Shown: positions 35,701 to 46,861 of the stretch, piece by piece
Numbering within the stretch: the first letter of the stretch is position 1
Layout: every line of letters starts with the position of its first letter
Source: Anaeramoeba flamelloides
Lineage: Eukaryota > Metamonada > Anaeramoebidae
Direction: 5' to 3'
Length of the DNA: 64,000 nt
NCBI GenBank assembly: GCA_027625915.1
Contig: JANTQA010000012.1
Span: 5,292,501-5,356,500, forward strand
Made by a program: the position numbers and the translations under genes
The notes under the pieces: generated by a model
What the model was told of the DNA's origin: nothing
What the model saw: the letters and a program-made list of their open reading frames with translations, nothing else
Database searches by the model: none

Positions 35701-36060
35701 TACAATTAAAAACAATTTGACAATTTTTTTATATTTGAATATTTTTTTTCGAAAATAGTTTTTTAAATTAATAAAATAGGTCACAAGCCTAGTATCCATT
35801 AGATTCTATTTGAATAATAAAAAATTCAACTTATATTTTCTTAACTTTCAATTCTAACAAGGAATTACTATTTATTCTTCCCTTCAGAAAAAAGTAAAAT
35901 TTAATATAAAAAAGTTCAAATACGAAGTTTTAACTTCTCTCAATTATTTATCCCCCCCCCCCCCAACAATAGAAAAGTTAAAAAGTATCTTCAAAAAGCA
36001 TTCGAAGTCACCCACGCACCACAACAATCAAAAACCTGTAATGAGTATTTTCAAATTCCT
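32709..36060. other. Long gene-poor stretch
   Basis: 3.3 kb downstream of RPS14 with no supported gene. Short frames at 33112-33327 (minus) and 34630-34824 (plus) lack motifs. A C13 tract lies at about 35952-35964, next to the CACTA-like copy. Confidence 0.4.
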
Positions 36061-36508
36061 CACAACAAGAATAGTCCAATCCATACAAATACTTTCAAGA
36101 CTTTTTCCAACTTTCAGACTCATAGACTTCAAGATTTCAGTCTATGATATTCTTTCATATTTTATTAAATTTCAAAGACTTAATACAAACTTTTAATAGT
36201 CAAAAAAGGGTAAAAAAAAATTGAAAAAAGATAAAATTTTGAATTTATTTGAAATTTTGGAAAGTTATCATCAAGCAAAAATACATATTAACTTTCAAAA
36301 AACTGGAACTCTTTTTATGAAATCGAAAAATCGTAAAGTTGTTTAAATTGAATAGTTTTCACAGTTGAATTTTAAGAACTTTTAAATTAATAATTATTAA
36401 ATTTTGGACTTGTAATTCCTTTCATTATTTTGGAACAATTTCAAATCAAAAACAAAAGTATTGTGAAGTCAAAAAAGCGACTACAATTTTTATACTATTC
36501 TTGTCGCG
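36061..36508. mobile_element. CACTA-like non-autonomous element, copy 2 (448 bp)
   Basis: Co-linear with 31269-31715 from end to end: CACAACAAGAATAG at the left, CTATTCTTGTCGCG at the right, and shared internal blocks such as ccatacaaatactttcaaga and aactctttttatgaaa. It differs from copy 1 at many scattered sites, so it is not recent. Non-coding. Confidence 0.7.
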
Positions 36509-37009
36509 CTTGTATAAACTTAAAATCATTTTTTCTTTTCAACGGTTTTCAAAAACTTTCTTCTTACAGCCTTTTTGTTTTTTTTTTTTTGACTTCAACA
36601 AAAAGAGTAAAATCTTTCGATTTTTGGAATATACAGAATAACTCAAGAAAAAGTCGAGTATGTTTTTTTTTTTTTTTTTAATCGAAAAGAATTAAGCAAA
36701 ATATGTTATTTTTCTCAATTCTTTTAAAACAAAAAAAAAAAAAAAAAAAAAAACTAACTACAGTGATATACTTGGGAATTAATCAAAGATTATGAAATTA
36801 TTATTTATCATTGATAATCTTTTTATCGTTTTTTTTTAACTCCTCGTAACTTCAGGAAAAGTTCCTTCCAATTAGGTAAAGTGTCTCGTTTTTTTTTTAA
36901 TTAGGTAATAATAGAGTAAATTCAAAATTTTACCCAATTAAATAAATTCTGGAAAACCTAATTATAGTGAATTAGTTTTTACTTTGGTAATCCAAATGAT
37001 ATTATTATT
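36509..37009. repeat. Degenerate palindromic modules with A25 run
   Basis: Degenerate hairpin modules (about 36680-36730 and 36895-36955, around aattgggtaaaat-like arms) are followed at about 36732-36757 by a run of roughly 25 A. This resembles the poly(A)-ended members of the modular family. No gene. Confidence 0.5.
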
Positions 37010-37100
37010 GTTTATATTAATATTTTAATTATTTTGGTTCTTCTCTTTTTTTTTTATTTTGATAATTTTTTTCTTTAATTACTCCTTTCTCCCAAAAAAA
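37010..37100 (+). repeat. SINE-like dispersed repeat, copy C
   Basis: Shares with 55939-56136 the ordered blocks gataatctttttatcg (about 36815), ccaaatgatattatta, ttttaattatttt, cttctc and attactcctttctccc. An A-rich tail, aaaaaaagataataatgat, follows. The head extends left to about 36800. Confidence 0.55.
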
Positions 37101-37436
37101 GATAATAATGATAATTTTTCTTCCATGTTGAATTTTTTCTGTAAAATATATAAAAAATAATTTTACAAATAGAATTAAATATGTTTTTACAAAAAACTTC
37201 AATTGTAGAGATGAATATGTTTATTAATGATACTTCAACATAATTATTTCTCAAACTTGGTTATCGTGGGCTTTGATATAAACATAAATAATAAAATCAT
37301 GATCAAAAAAAAAAAAAATAAAAAAAAAATATTGAAGAAAAATAATTATTTAATATTAGTTATAAAAAAGTTTAAAAATGAATTGATCAAATAAATAAAA
37401 AAAAAAAAAATGGAACTCTGATGAATATTTGAAATT

Positions 37437-39557
37437 TTAGAATTTAAATAAAGATTTTTGTCTTTTTCTTTTCTTTTTTTTATTTTTTAGCTCATTAGTT
37501 AGATTTGAAATAACTCTATTTTGAGAAAACCAATCAAGGGCTTCTTTGTATTCTTGAGAACTTTTGAATTCATTTTTTAATTTTGAGCAATATTTCAGGT
37601 CCATTATAGTATAATAAATCTGAGCCAAATTAAAAAAGGGAGCCCCTGCAAAGGTGATGATGTAACTTTTAAACAATCTACTAAATTTGGTATGGTGTAA
37701 ATTGCTTTCAAAAAAGGAGCAAATTGCTCTCGAGTCTTTAAGATAGGACTTTAGAGGGTTTGCTTCATAGTTTCTTTTATATTGATACCTTTCATCACCT
37801 AGGAATTTCGTTTTTTCAATCTGTGGCATATTGAATATTTTATTAAGATAATATAGTTGGTTAATGACGCCAATACCCGAGCTTATGGTTAACAAATCAA
37901 CAAATTGCTTTAGTAATTGGTTATCTAATAAAAATGGGATTGTTTCGGAATGATATAAAATTAATTGATAGAATAGTTTCCAAGTGGTTTTGTTTAATTT
38001 AAAATCCCTTATTTCTGTACATAACTTAATTAAATTTTCAAAGATTAAACCGTTTTGGTATACTTCCATAAAAATAGATCTTACTCGTAATAAATACATA
38101 AGAATTTTTATTAGAAATCTTTTTAATTCAAATGCGTCTTCTGGTGCGTCATTAATTAAATTTAATATTTGCAAAATTTTATTTTGCTTGATTACAATTT
38201 GATTTACTTTGAGAGAATCATTTTCTTTGGACATTATATAATCATTTCCCTTCCCCTTATCTTTGTTTGGAATGCCTTCGTTAAGATAAAATGATTTTAA
38301 ATGACTGGCATTATCTTTGCTTTTATCATTGAGTATCGTTTGTAGTTGCCCTCTTTTTAAACTTAGGCTTCTAAACATTCGTCTTCTATGCCTTTTCTTT
38401 TTACTTTTTGTATTTTGTCTTGCTTTGTCACTTTTATTTTCAATTTCACTTTCCTTTCCTTTCCCCTTCCCCTTCCCCTTCCCCTTTCTCCTGTCTTTTT
38501 TATTATGATGTTCTGATTTAACTTTTTTTTCGTTTGATTGTGGTCTTTGTAAGGCTTCAAAATTCCCTAATTTTTCATTTTCTTTTTTTTCTTTTCGATC
38601 TTTTCGTTTATTTTTGTTCATATTTTTTGTATTGATTTGATGCGTTCCAATAATCAAATTCATTTTAACAAGGCATTTAACCATTTGAGATAAAAAGGAG
38701 GCGATCAATACTAGACTGGGCGAATGCTTTTTAATATTTTTTTTTAATTTTGCAATTATTTCATTATAAAGCTTTTCCGATAAAATTATTGATTCAGATA
38801 AATCTATTAACTTTTTATTATTTGGTAACTTTTTATAAATAAAATTAAAATAATTACTAACCAAAATAGTAATTGACGGTGGGTGTCGAAAGATATTGTT
38901 TTGAGTTAACAGTCCTTTGTTTTTAAAGTTGTTTGATATTAATTCATTGTCATCTTCATATTCATATTCATCAAATATTTTCTCTTTTTTTAAATAGCTA
39001 TTGATTTCATTCATCATTCCTCCTTGCAATACGCTATTATTCGGAAAATCCACAAATTCTAACATTGACGAATGTGCAAATAATTGCCCGATCAATAAAT
39101 CGAAATCCATTGAATAACCTTTTGCAAAATTTTTTATAAATTCATCCTTTTGGAATAATTTTAAAATAACTTTTGCTGCGTTTTGTGAATGAATAAATTT
39201 TGATAAACCTAATAACTCAAATTGATCAATAATGGCAAGTTCATCATTGGAATTTGGCAGAATCAATTCAGAATTGATTTTAAATATTCTAATTAATAAA
39301 AAGAGAAAATACATTGAAACTTTTGAAGATCTTAACGCAATCCCTTTAAATATTATTTTGTCTAGAATTTCTGGTTCTTTTTTGAATAGATCAATTAGCC
39401 CGTTTGAGATTTCATTCAATTTATCTTTGATTAAATTCTGGAAATCATCATTAATTCTATAATTGCCATCGCTGTATTCAATTAAAATTACTTGTAAATA
39501 ATAATATAAATGCAAATTTTCTATTAATTCATCATAAAATTTAAATTCTGGGAAAAT
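37437..39557 (-). CDS. Unrecognised helical protein, main exon
   Basis: An exon of 706 codons plus stop. It opens at an aatag acceptor (39557), and no ATG lies at its head, so it is not the first exon. The protein is Leu/Ile/Phe-rich and apparently all-helical (for example DLLIGQLFAHSSMLEF, ILMYLLRVRSIFMEVYQNG, WKLFYQLILYHSETIPFLL), reminiscent of armadillo/HEAT scaffold repeats. I cannot name the family. The centre (about residues 310-420) is a disordered Lys/Arg block containing a GKGKGKGKGK run encoded by a CCTTCC-type hexamer minisatellite (about 38455-38490). The tail is KNKKKKRKRQKS. The exon at 42959-42555 is phase-compatible as its upstream part (LIHQ then IFPEFKF), which would give about 841 residues. 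Confidence 0.7.
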   Translation of the reverse strand: MFPEFKFYDELIENLHLYYYLQVILIEYSDGNYRINDDFQNLIKDKLNEISNGLIDLFKKEPEILDKIIFKGIALRSSKVSMYFLFLLIRIFKINSELILPNSNDELAIIDQFELLGLSKFIHSQNAAKVILKLFQKDEFIKNFAKGYSMDFDLLIGQLFAHSSMLEFVDFPNNSVLQGGMMNEINSYLKKEKIFDEYEYEDDNELISNNFKNKGLLTQNNIFRHPPSITILVSNYFNFIYKKLPNNKKLIDLSESIILSEKLYNEIIAKLKKNIKKHSPSLVLIASFLSQMVKCLVKMNLIIGTHQINTKNMNKNKRKDRKEKKENEKLGNFEALQRPQSNEKKVKSEHHNKKDRRKGKGKGKGKGKESEIENKSDKARQNTKSKKKRHRRRMFRSLSLKRGQLQTILNDKSKDNASHLKSFYLNEGIPNKDKGKGNDYIMSKENDSLKVNQIVIKQNKILQILNLINDAPEDAFELKRFLIKILMYLLRVRSIFMEVYQNGLIFENLIKLCTEIRDFKLNKTTWKLFYQLILYHSETIPFLLDNQLLKQFVDLLTISSGIGVINQLYYLNKIFNMPQIEKTKFLGDERYQYKRNYEANPLKSYLKDSRAICSFFESNLHHTKFSRLFKSYIITFAGAPFFNLAQIYYTIMDLKYCSKLKNEFKSSQEYKEALDWFSQNRVISNLTNELKNKKKKRKRQKSLFKF

Positions 39558-40059
39558 CTATTTATTTTTATATTTATTCATTTTATTTATTTATTTATTT
39601 TGGGGTTAAATTTTTATCAAATTTTATAATTATTGAATTAAATTTTGCTTGAAATTAAAAAAAAGAATTTTATACATTAAGAAAATTTTAAATGTATTTA
39701 TATGAAAATATAATCAGGGACTAAACATCAAAATATTACAAAAATAATAGAAATCAAAGATGGAAATTTCGAATATAACCTTGTTTTACTCGTAGTGTTA
39801 TTTTTATTTTATTTATTTTTATTCATTTTTTTTTTTATAATTCCCGAATTATTTTGATTTGAAATAGACGTTATCGTTTTATGATGATTAAATATTATAT
39901 ACAAAAGTGATTTCATTTATATTGAAAGAAAGATTTACAAGTTTTTGATTGGATATAATATTGTTTTAAAAATATTTATATTAAAATCGTGTATTATCCT
40001 ATTCATAATTTTTGTCACACTACCTGAATAACTAATAAAATAAAAACTTATTTTTGTTT

Positions 40060-40760
40060 TTAAGGGTCTAGTCATTCACTGTAGATTTGCCCCATACCCA
40101 ATGAGTGACTTGAAACCTAAAAAAGGGTATTGTGAAATTACCCTTCTTTTGATTGACAATATTCAAATAACAAATAAAAAATTTTGAGACGATCTCATTG
40201 GTAAAAAATTCGATTAAAAAAAAAAGTCGAAAAAGAAAGCATTCTCAATTCTCAAAAAATCCACGTTCAAAAAAAGTTTAAAAGGCATTTACAATCCCAA
40301 AAAATCAAATTCAAAAAACAAATTACTTGTTTCTTTTTTTATATTTCCAAAGGGTTAAATTTCTTCAATTTAAAACAAATTGATTTCATTAAGTATACAA
40401 TCAATTTAATTCTATTTAATCTAATTTGTGGTTAGATTGTAACTCTCTATATTTGACCAAGTTAGGATTTTGTAAGGTTCTTGAGAAAATAATAACTTAT
40501 TTGAGAATAGTAAAAAATGAAAAAAAAACAATCTTTGAGATCTCAAAAAGCACCAAAGATCGACACTTCGAAACTAACACAGTTGTTTTCAAAATTATAT
40601 ATTCTAACCATTCTAATTGGAAATTGAGTGTACTCTTCTTTTGCGTTTTTTTCGAAAAATGTACTCTTTTTTGATTGTTGATTTTTGGAGATCGATCTTA
40701 CTTAAGATATTGGATAGTTTTTGATTGGTAATAGGTACTCTTAAAAATTACAAAATTTTT
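40060..40760. repeat. 700-bp dispersed repeat, copy 2
   Basis: Same element as 21255-21950, in the same orientation: gtctagtcattcactgtag, gggtattgtgaaattaccct, cacttcgaaactaacacag. It lies inside the inferred 3-kb intron of the helical-protein gene. An 82-codon frame inside it is not conserved with the other copy and was rejected. Confidence 0.65.
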
Positions 40761-41049
40761 TTAAAATATAATCAACATCAAATAACTTCAAATTATTGAA
40801 ACTAATGCCTTTTTATTTGTTGTAAGTGTTTTCTCTTTTAAAAGTATCTAGTCGAGATAAAAAAGTATTTTTTTTTTTATATTTTTTTGGGCAGAAAAGT
40901 TTAATTAACTGGATGTGACAATGGATTTTTGTTTAATTAAACTTTAAGTTGTTAATTTTAATAGCTAATAAATACCATTTTTGAAAAAAAAGTGTTTTCT
41001 TTTAATAAAACTGAAATAAAGAAAAAAACTGATGATAAATATCAAGTAC

Positions 41050-41480
41050 CTAGATTTTTTTTTTTAAGATAAACGAATAGAGAAAAATCTTTGATTTTAC
41101 TCAATTATTTTAAATTCCAAAAAAAACCGAACGAAAATTTTATTTTACTTTTTGTTTTTTTTTTGAAGTGTTCTAGGTTTTTTTTACTTTAGAAATAAAC
41201 CGAAAATTAAATATAATTTTCAGTTTATTCCAAAAAGTAAAAAAAACCTAACGAAAATCTATCAATTTTCTAATCAAAACAAAAAAAAAACAAAACGTTA
41301 AGATAGTTTTCTTGAAAATTTCTTTTTTATTCTGAAAATAAATTATTTTTTTGGAATAAACAGAAAACTAAAGTAAATTTAATGAAAGTGTCATAGGTTT
41401 TTTTTACTTTTTGGAATAAACTGAAAATTATATTTAATTTTCGGTTTATTTCAAAAATTAAAAAAAACCTAACTAAAAAT
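41050..41480. repeat. Modular palindromic array in intron
   Basis: Two palindromes of the ggttttttttactttttggaa type (about 41170-41250 and 41396-41472) and a partial aattgag-type unit, with arms gaagtgttctagg and cctaacgaaaatct. It belongs to the same family as the arrays at 13.6, 17.3-18, 30.1-30.6 and 45 kb. Confidence 0.75.
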
Positions 41481-41575
41481 TTAAAAAAAAAAAAAATTAT
41501 TTTCTATTAAAACCTCTAAATAATTCTTTAATAGTCAAAATAATTGATTTGAAATTTGAAAAATATCTATTAAAG

Positions 41576-42068
41576 TAGTGTAAAAAATAACTGACATGAT
41601 TAAAATCCCTGACAAGATTTTCCATTGTTATTATTAGAAAAATTGTTAGGTAATCGTTGAGAATCAAATTTTTATTTTAAAAATCAAATCCTTTTATAAT
41701 TATAACTTACCCACTTATTAGAATGATGATTATTTAAATTATACTTGTTCGAAATACTATTCAATCAATCAAAAATCAAGAATAAAAATTATCATTTTTC
41801 AAACTCTAAGCAAACCTCTATAAAAATTTATTGTTTTTCAAAAAAAGTAGATCTACTTAGGCTATCAAACAATTATTTGAGTATTCGATAGAAACACCCT
41901 ACTTTAATGAACTTTAGGTAAGTTTATTACTCGGTCATAAAAAAAAATTGGTTAGTTATAAAAAAGGATTTGATTTTAACTTTTCTCAATATATACAACA
42001 ATTTTCCTAATATTAACAATTAAAAATCTTTTCCTAGATTTTAATCGTGTCGGTTATTTTTTTCACTA
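41576..42068. mobile_element. TAGTG-ended TIR element, copy 1 (493 bp)
   Basis: The inverted ends run from TAGTGTAAAAAATAACTGAC through tccctgacaagatttt to the complementary block ending gttatttttttcacta. The internal sequence matches 55546-56269. It has a single copy of attggttagttat, which is the empty site for the insertion seen in the other copy. Non-coding. Confidence 0.7.
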
Positions 42069-42554
42069 GTATAAATTTAAAACGCATTTGAAAGATAATA
42101 AAATAATTCTCTTGACAATGAAAAAAAAAATTGGTGAAATTCTTTACTATTAAAATTTGAAAAAAAAATCTTATAGAACCTGGAAATTTGAATTTATCAA
42201 CCTTAATTATATCATCTTACAAAAAATTTTTTTGATCAAAGATCTCTTATTAACCAATATTGTTTATTATAAATATAGATATTAAAAAATAGAAAATAAT
42301 GAATTTTTGTTTTTCAAAAAAAAGAAAGAAAATTTTCAAATTGTATTAAATGAAATTCTTCTTAAAGATCATGATTTTAATGGTGTTTTTGTCTGTTTAA
42401 TATTTTAAGTAAAATACAATTTCTATGAATATCATAATATTTCAAATTTATTTGGAGATGGAAATTGCTCTTAACTTTAGGATTTTTTTTTTTCAATGGT
42501 GAATAAATTTGAGTAAATGATAAAATAAAAATAACAAGAAATTAGAAAACTTAC

Positions 42555-42959
42555 CTGATGAATTAAATATTTCATTTCTTCAAATACTGGGAAAATTGAC
42601 ATTGGGATTACATTAAAATATTGTAAAGAGTACACAATATAATATAAGCATTTTAAATTTTTTTTTTCAATTATTTTTTGTAATATCTTTGTCGCTTTTT
42701 TTGAGTAAATAATTTTTGTAATGTAAAATGATAAATTAGTATGAACAAATTGATTAGCTGTTTCCTCAAATATTGTGGTCAATTCGTGAAAATTATTAGA
42801 ATTAATTGAATTTATTAAAGTTTTTCTATATTTTCTCATTGGCTTTTTTTTTTCAAATAATGTTTTAAATTCATCATAAAATTGCTGATACATTAAAAGT
42901 TGTTTTATTTTTTTGATATTAATTTTTTTTTTTTGTAAAATTTTCTCTATTTTTTTCAT
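42555..42959 (-). CDS. Probable first exon of the helical-protein gene
   Basis: An ATG at 42959 opens 135 codons ending at a consensus GTAAGT donor (after 42555). The protein begins MKKIEKILQKKKINIKKIKQ and continues as a helical, Lys-rich segment (HELTTIFEETANQFVHTN; IFPVFEEMKYLIHQ). I recognise no domain. The exon ends in phase 0, matching the phase-0 acceptor at 39557. The implied intron of about 3 kb contains three repeat elements. An aatag also precedes the ATG in frame, so an internal exon cannot be excluded. The frame continues beyond the donor to 42477 only as low-complexity sequence. Confidence 0.55.
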
Positions 42960-43964
42960 AATTTGTTGATTATACTATTGAGGTTGTTATTTGTTTGTTT
43001 GTTTAATTAAATAAATTTAGAAATAGATAATGGTTTTAGTTTTAAATATGGATATAATAAAATTTAAAAAAAAAAATTAATAACAAAATACAAATTTAAA
43101 ATTATTTAAAAAGATTAGTGAGAAATATAGATGTATCATAGTCTCAAATTTTCCATTTGTTTGGAGATTGGAAGATTATACAATATTGATACATAATAAT
43201 TCAATATTTGTTTTTTTGGAATTATTATGAAAAAATTAAGGATAATTTTTTTACATGTTTGAAAATTAAATACAAAAATTTATTTTCATTAATGGATTTT
43301 TCTCAGAAAATTTAAATTCCCAATATTTAATTAAAAAGGAATAGTAATTATTAATGAGAGAAAGGAGAAATAGGGTTTAAATTTATCAAAATAAAAAAAA
43401 AAAAAAAGAGAAGAAAAATTAATTATAATATTATAATAAAAAAATGATATAATTTGCAGTGACAAAAAGAAAAATTATAAAAAGTAATAGTCTTTTTCAC
43501 ATTATAAAATATGGATTCGAATTTGGTTGTTGGTAAACTGGTATAAAGATAAAAAAAGTTATTTTATTTGATGTTCAATTTAAAAAATAATCAAATTTTT
43601 CATTTTTTCATTTTTTAATTTTTTTTTGAATATCCAGTATTGAAAAAAATCTATAATCTTATTACATTTGTAATTCCTTTAATAATTTTTATTGGTTAAT
43701 TATAAGAAAAGAATAAAATTGAAAAATTTTATAAAAAAAATATAAAGTTTAATTTATTTATATTTTCTTTATTAAATTCTATTTTTCCACAATTTAGGTA
43801 TATTTTAAAAAATTATAAGAAAGAAAATTCTTTGTTGATTTTTTTCCATTTTTCAAAAAGTTGCTAAAAAGTTTAATTTACCGCTTTTGAAAAGTTTTAT
43901 TGAGTATTATTTTTTCATTTTCCTCATTTTTCTATTCTTTTTAGTGATTGGGTTCTTTGTGAAA
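42960..43964. other. AT-rich stretch with SINE-like copy B
   Basis: No gene seen. About 43360-43450 carries, on the minus strand, another copy of the SINE-like repeat (gagaaaggag ... atcaaaat ... gagaagaaaaatt when read on plus). Confidence 0.4.
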
Positions 43965-44410
43965 AAAATTAAATTAACCGTTTTGGAAAAAAAATGAAAC
44001 AGGAAAAAAAGTTCAACACGATTTTTAATTGTGAACATTAATAGAACCTGAAAATGAAAAGTAAAGCCAATAAAAAGAAGAAACCAATTAACTTTAAATA
44101 ATAATATATTATATTATTATCAATCAACCAACAAACACAATTTAAATCTACTTTCTTTATCGAAATTGTTGGTGTGGTTTTGGAGATCCCAAAAATCGTC
44201 AATTTTTTGAACAAATTTTTAAAACGGAGCGATCAAAAAGAAAAACCCATACCAAAAGATAGTATTAAAAAAACTGTTATTGTGCTTAATAGTTCTTTTT
44301 GTCTTTATTTATTTATTTATTCTTTTTTTAATTGATCTTACTTTTCATTTTCAGGTTCTATTAATGTTCCCAATTAAAAACAGTGTTTCACTTTTTTTCC
44401 ACAATGGTAA
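43965..44410. mobile_element. Long-TIR DNA element, copy 2
   Basis: The left end (accgttttggaaaaaaaatg, then ttcaacacgatttttaattg) and right end (cccaattaaaaacagtg, then cactttttttccacaatgg) form TIRs of about 120 bp. It is in reverse orientation to copy 1 at 5441-5855 internally (shared block ccataccaaaagatagtatt). Non-coding. Confidence 0.65.
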
Positions 44411-44864
44411 TATGAAATCACATTTTTTTCACAATTTAATTTACTTTTGGATTTGTTAACACGAACAAAAATAGATCTTTTTGAGCTCTTTCATTTACTA
44501 ATAATTTTAATTTACCTAATATATACTTTTTAGAAAAACTATTAAATAATATTTTTCAGTTGAGTTATGAAAATGATAAAGAAACATTTGAATTTTGGAA
44601 AAATTTGAGAGAAAAAAAATTGATAAACATAATAACTGGAATAGTAATAACTTTTTAATAAACCAATTGATTTAACAAACAACAAAGATATTTAAAATGG
44701 AAGGACTCCAATTCCGTTTTAAAACTCGGAAATTTTGCAAATTATCTAAACAGATATTCTTATGTTATGAACAAAGATAAATCAAAATTTTGCAATTATG
44801 CAAAAAATCAAAAAAATTGTATATCATTGAAGATTTGGATCATTTTCTCTGTGGTCGTGTCGTC

Positions 44865-45385
44865 AAGTGCCTAGGTTTTTTTTAATTTTTGAAATGAAAA
44901 GAAAATTTTATTCAATTTTCTTTTTATTTCAAAAAGTAAAAAAAACCTAACGGCGGTTTTCTTGAGGTTTTTTATTTTATTTGTGAAGTGTTCTAGGTTT
45001 TTTTGACTTTTTGTAATAAACAGAAAACTCAAGAAAACCTAACGACTGCCCAGCCGATGAAAATAATCGTAAAATTTGGATATTGAATGAAAAAAAATTA
45101 ATATATCTAATATATTAAAAAATAATAATTTTTTTAATATTATTATAAAAAAAGACTCGATATATTTATTATCACTAGTGGGTAATAGACGAATTTTTGA
45201 GTCTTTATTAAAATTTCTAAATAAAAATTTAGGAATTCTGGAAGTGCCGTAGAGTGCCTAGCTTTTTCATAATTTAAAAGAATAGAGTAAAATCTAAGAT
45301 TTTACTCAATTCTTTTGAATTCTGGAAAACCTAACGGCAAATAAGAGGGATTAACAACTCCTCTTTAAATAATAATAAAAAAAAA
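44865..45385 (+). repeat. Composite palindromic retroposon with poly(A)
   Basis: In order: a palindrome (44877-44948); gaagtgttctagg arms; a body beginning ctgcccagccgatgaaaat (45043) and containing an AT palindrome; a decamer linker (gaagtgccgtagagtgccta, 45241-45260); a second palindrome (45262-45330); then the terminal hairpin (aagagggattaacaactcct) and an A-rich tail (45352-45382). The body and end match 59325-59640, which lacks the second palindrome, so modules are gained or lost independently. Confidence 0.75.
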
Positions 45386-45488
45386 AAATAGATCTTTTTT
45401 CTTCTTTAATCAACCAATTAAGAAATAAGTCAAAAAATGTTTTAGTATTTTTAATAAAATAAAAAAAAAAAATGTTAATTGTACTTAC

Positions 45489-45816
45489 AGAAGGAGGATA
45501 GCGATGATAATTATGTCTTGAATAAAATTTTTTAAATCTAAATGAAAAATCTTGAAATTGGATTTTTTCTTCATATTCTTTATAATTTTCTCGTGTTTTT
45601 AAATTTTTAAAAGGTATTGGCTTTTGTGAATCATATTTTGGAATATCAAACATTATTTTTATATCTTCAATTTTATTTGGACAAATATATCTTTGTTGTT
45701 CAATCTCTTTTTTAACATCAATTCTTTCATAACGAAAAACACTTAAATTTTCTGTTATCTTTGGGGAAATAGATTTTGTATTTGATCTCTATTATTAAAT
45801 TATTATTATGTATATT

Positions 45817-45914
<98 letters not shown>

Positions 45915-46679
45915 TTTGTTTGTTTGTCAATAGTGTTCATAATAATTGAATTAATTTATGAAATAAAGAAAGTTATTCAATAAAATTAAAATTTATTCTT
46001 TTTATAAAATAAAAGAAAAAAGAAAAAAAAAAAAGCACTAACCACTTTAAATGGCTTTAATCGTCCAAGCAATGGACTTTGTGAGGATTCATATAATTTT
46101 TCATTTGTAGAAATTTTTGAAGAAAATTTGGCAAATACTGATTGAATTTGATCTTTGGTTTCTTCATTTAATAAATTCCAAGTTCCTTCTGTAGAATTTT
46201 TTTCCCTTTTTTTAATTGGGGTGATTTCCATTGTATTATATTTATTCTTGTTTTTGTTATTGTCATTTTCTTTCTTGATTAATTTTTTAACTAAAGGGTT
46301 AATTAGATAAGAATTTGTAATTGAAAAGGCTTTATTATTTAAAAGATGTTTTTGCTGTGATTCGGCATTATAGATGATATTTTCTCTCCAAGTTGAATAA
46401 TTACGAACAAAATCATTAAATTGTTTTTTTTTTGTTTTTTTAATTTTTTTTTTATATGGCTTTAATAGTGCTTGCTTTTCTAATTGTCTTGCATGCATAG
46501 GCATATCCTTGAGTTGTTCAACAACTATTTGTGACCATCTTCGACACGCCCGTTCATATTCCCCAAAGGTTTTATAATAATTAGGTTTGGGTTCCGATGG
46601 TAGTAAAGATGTGTCCCATGGATCAGAACCAAGTAAGACTTTTTTTAAATCAACAGAAAATTCATCTTTTGGTATTTTG
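45489..46679 (-). CDS. Motif-repeat gene, exons near the 3' side
   Basis: Two exons, 46679-46043 and 45788-45489. The first starts after a ctaatttgtatag acceptor and carries PKPNYYKTFGEYERACRRW, matching PDPDDYDTFEQFEEASLKW encoded at 50.3 kb on the same strand. It then becomes Lys-rich (KKKIKKTKKKQ) and ends at a GTTAGT donor. The second exon (after aatag) encodes charged sequence such as ISPKITENLSVFRYERID and ends at a GTAAGT donor, so further exons lie to the left and were not found. The open frame above 46679, up to 46777, is Lys low-complexity sequence and is intron: only the 46679 start keeps phase with the preceding exon. Function is unknown. The PxxYxTFxxYExAxxxW unit looks like a short structural repeat. 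Confidence 0.6.
45826..45926. repeat. Compound AT/TG/TTTG microsatellite
   Basis: About 12 AT units, then about 30 TG units, then four TTTG units. It lies in the intron between exons 46043 and 45788. The minus-strand Thr-His repeat frame across it is an artefact. Confidence 0.9.
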
Positions 46680-46861
46680 CTATACAAATTAGTTTTTTTT
46701 TTTTTTGGTTTGTTTGTTTTTTTAATTGGTTTATTTAATTTTGTTGATAATTTAATTTTATTTTGTTTTAGAATCAATTTATTTGATTGATTTGTTAAAT
46801 ATATCTAAAAATTTCAAGAAAATAAGTTTAATAAATATTGTAAATTATTTCTATTTCTTAC

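Noticed and set aside
37437-39557. Assignment to a named scaffold family (SAPS, ScaA, armadillo)
   Set aside because: The helical pattern is suggestive, but no diagnostic motif could be matched by eye.
45727-45930. Thr-His repeat protein on the minus strand
   Set aside because: Translation of the TG microsatellite, lying between two exons.
46680-46777. Lys-rich N-terminal extension of the exon at 46679
   Set aside because: It starts with TTG, not ATG, and is low complexity. Only splicing at the ctaatttgtatag acceptor keeps phase with the preceding acidic exon.
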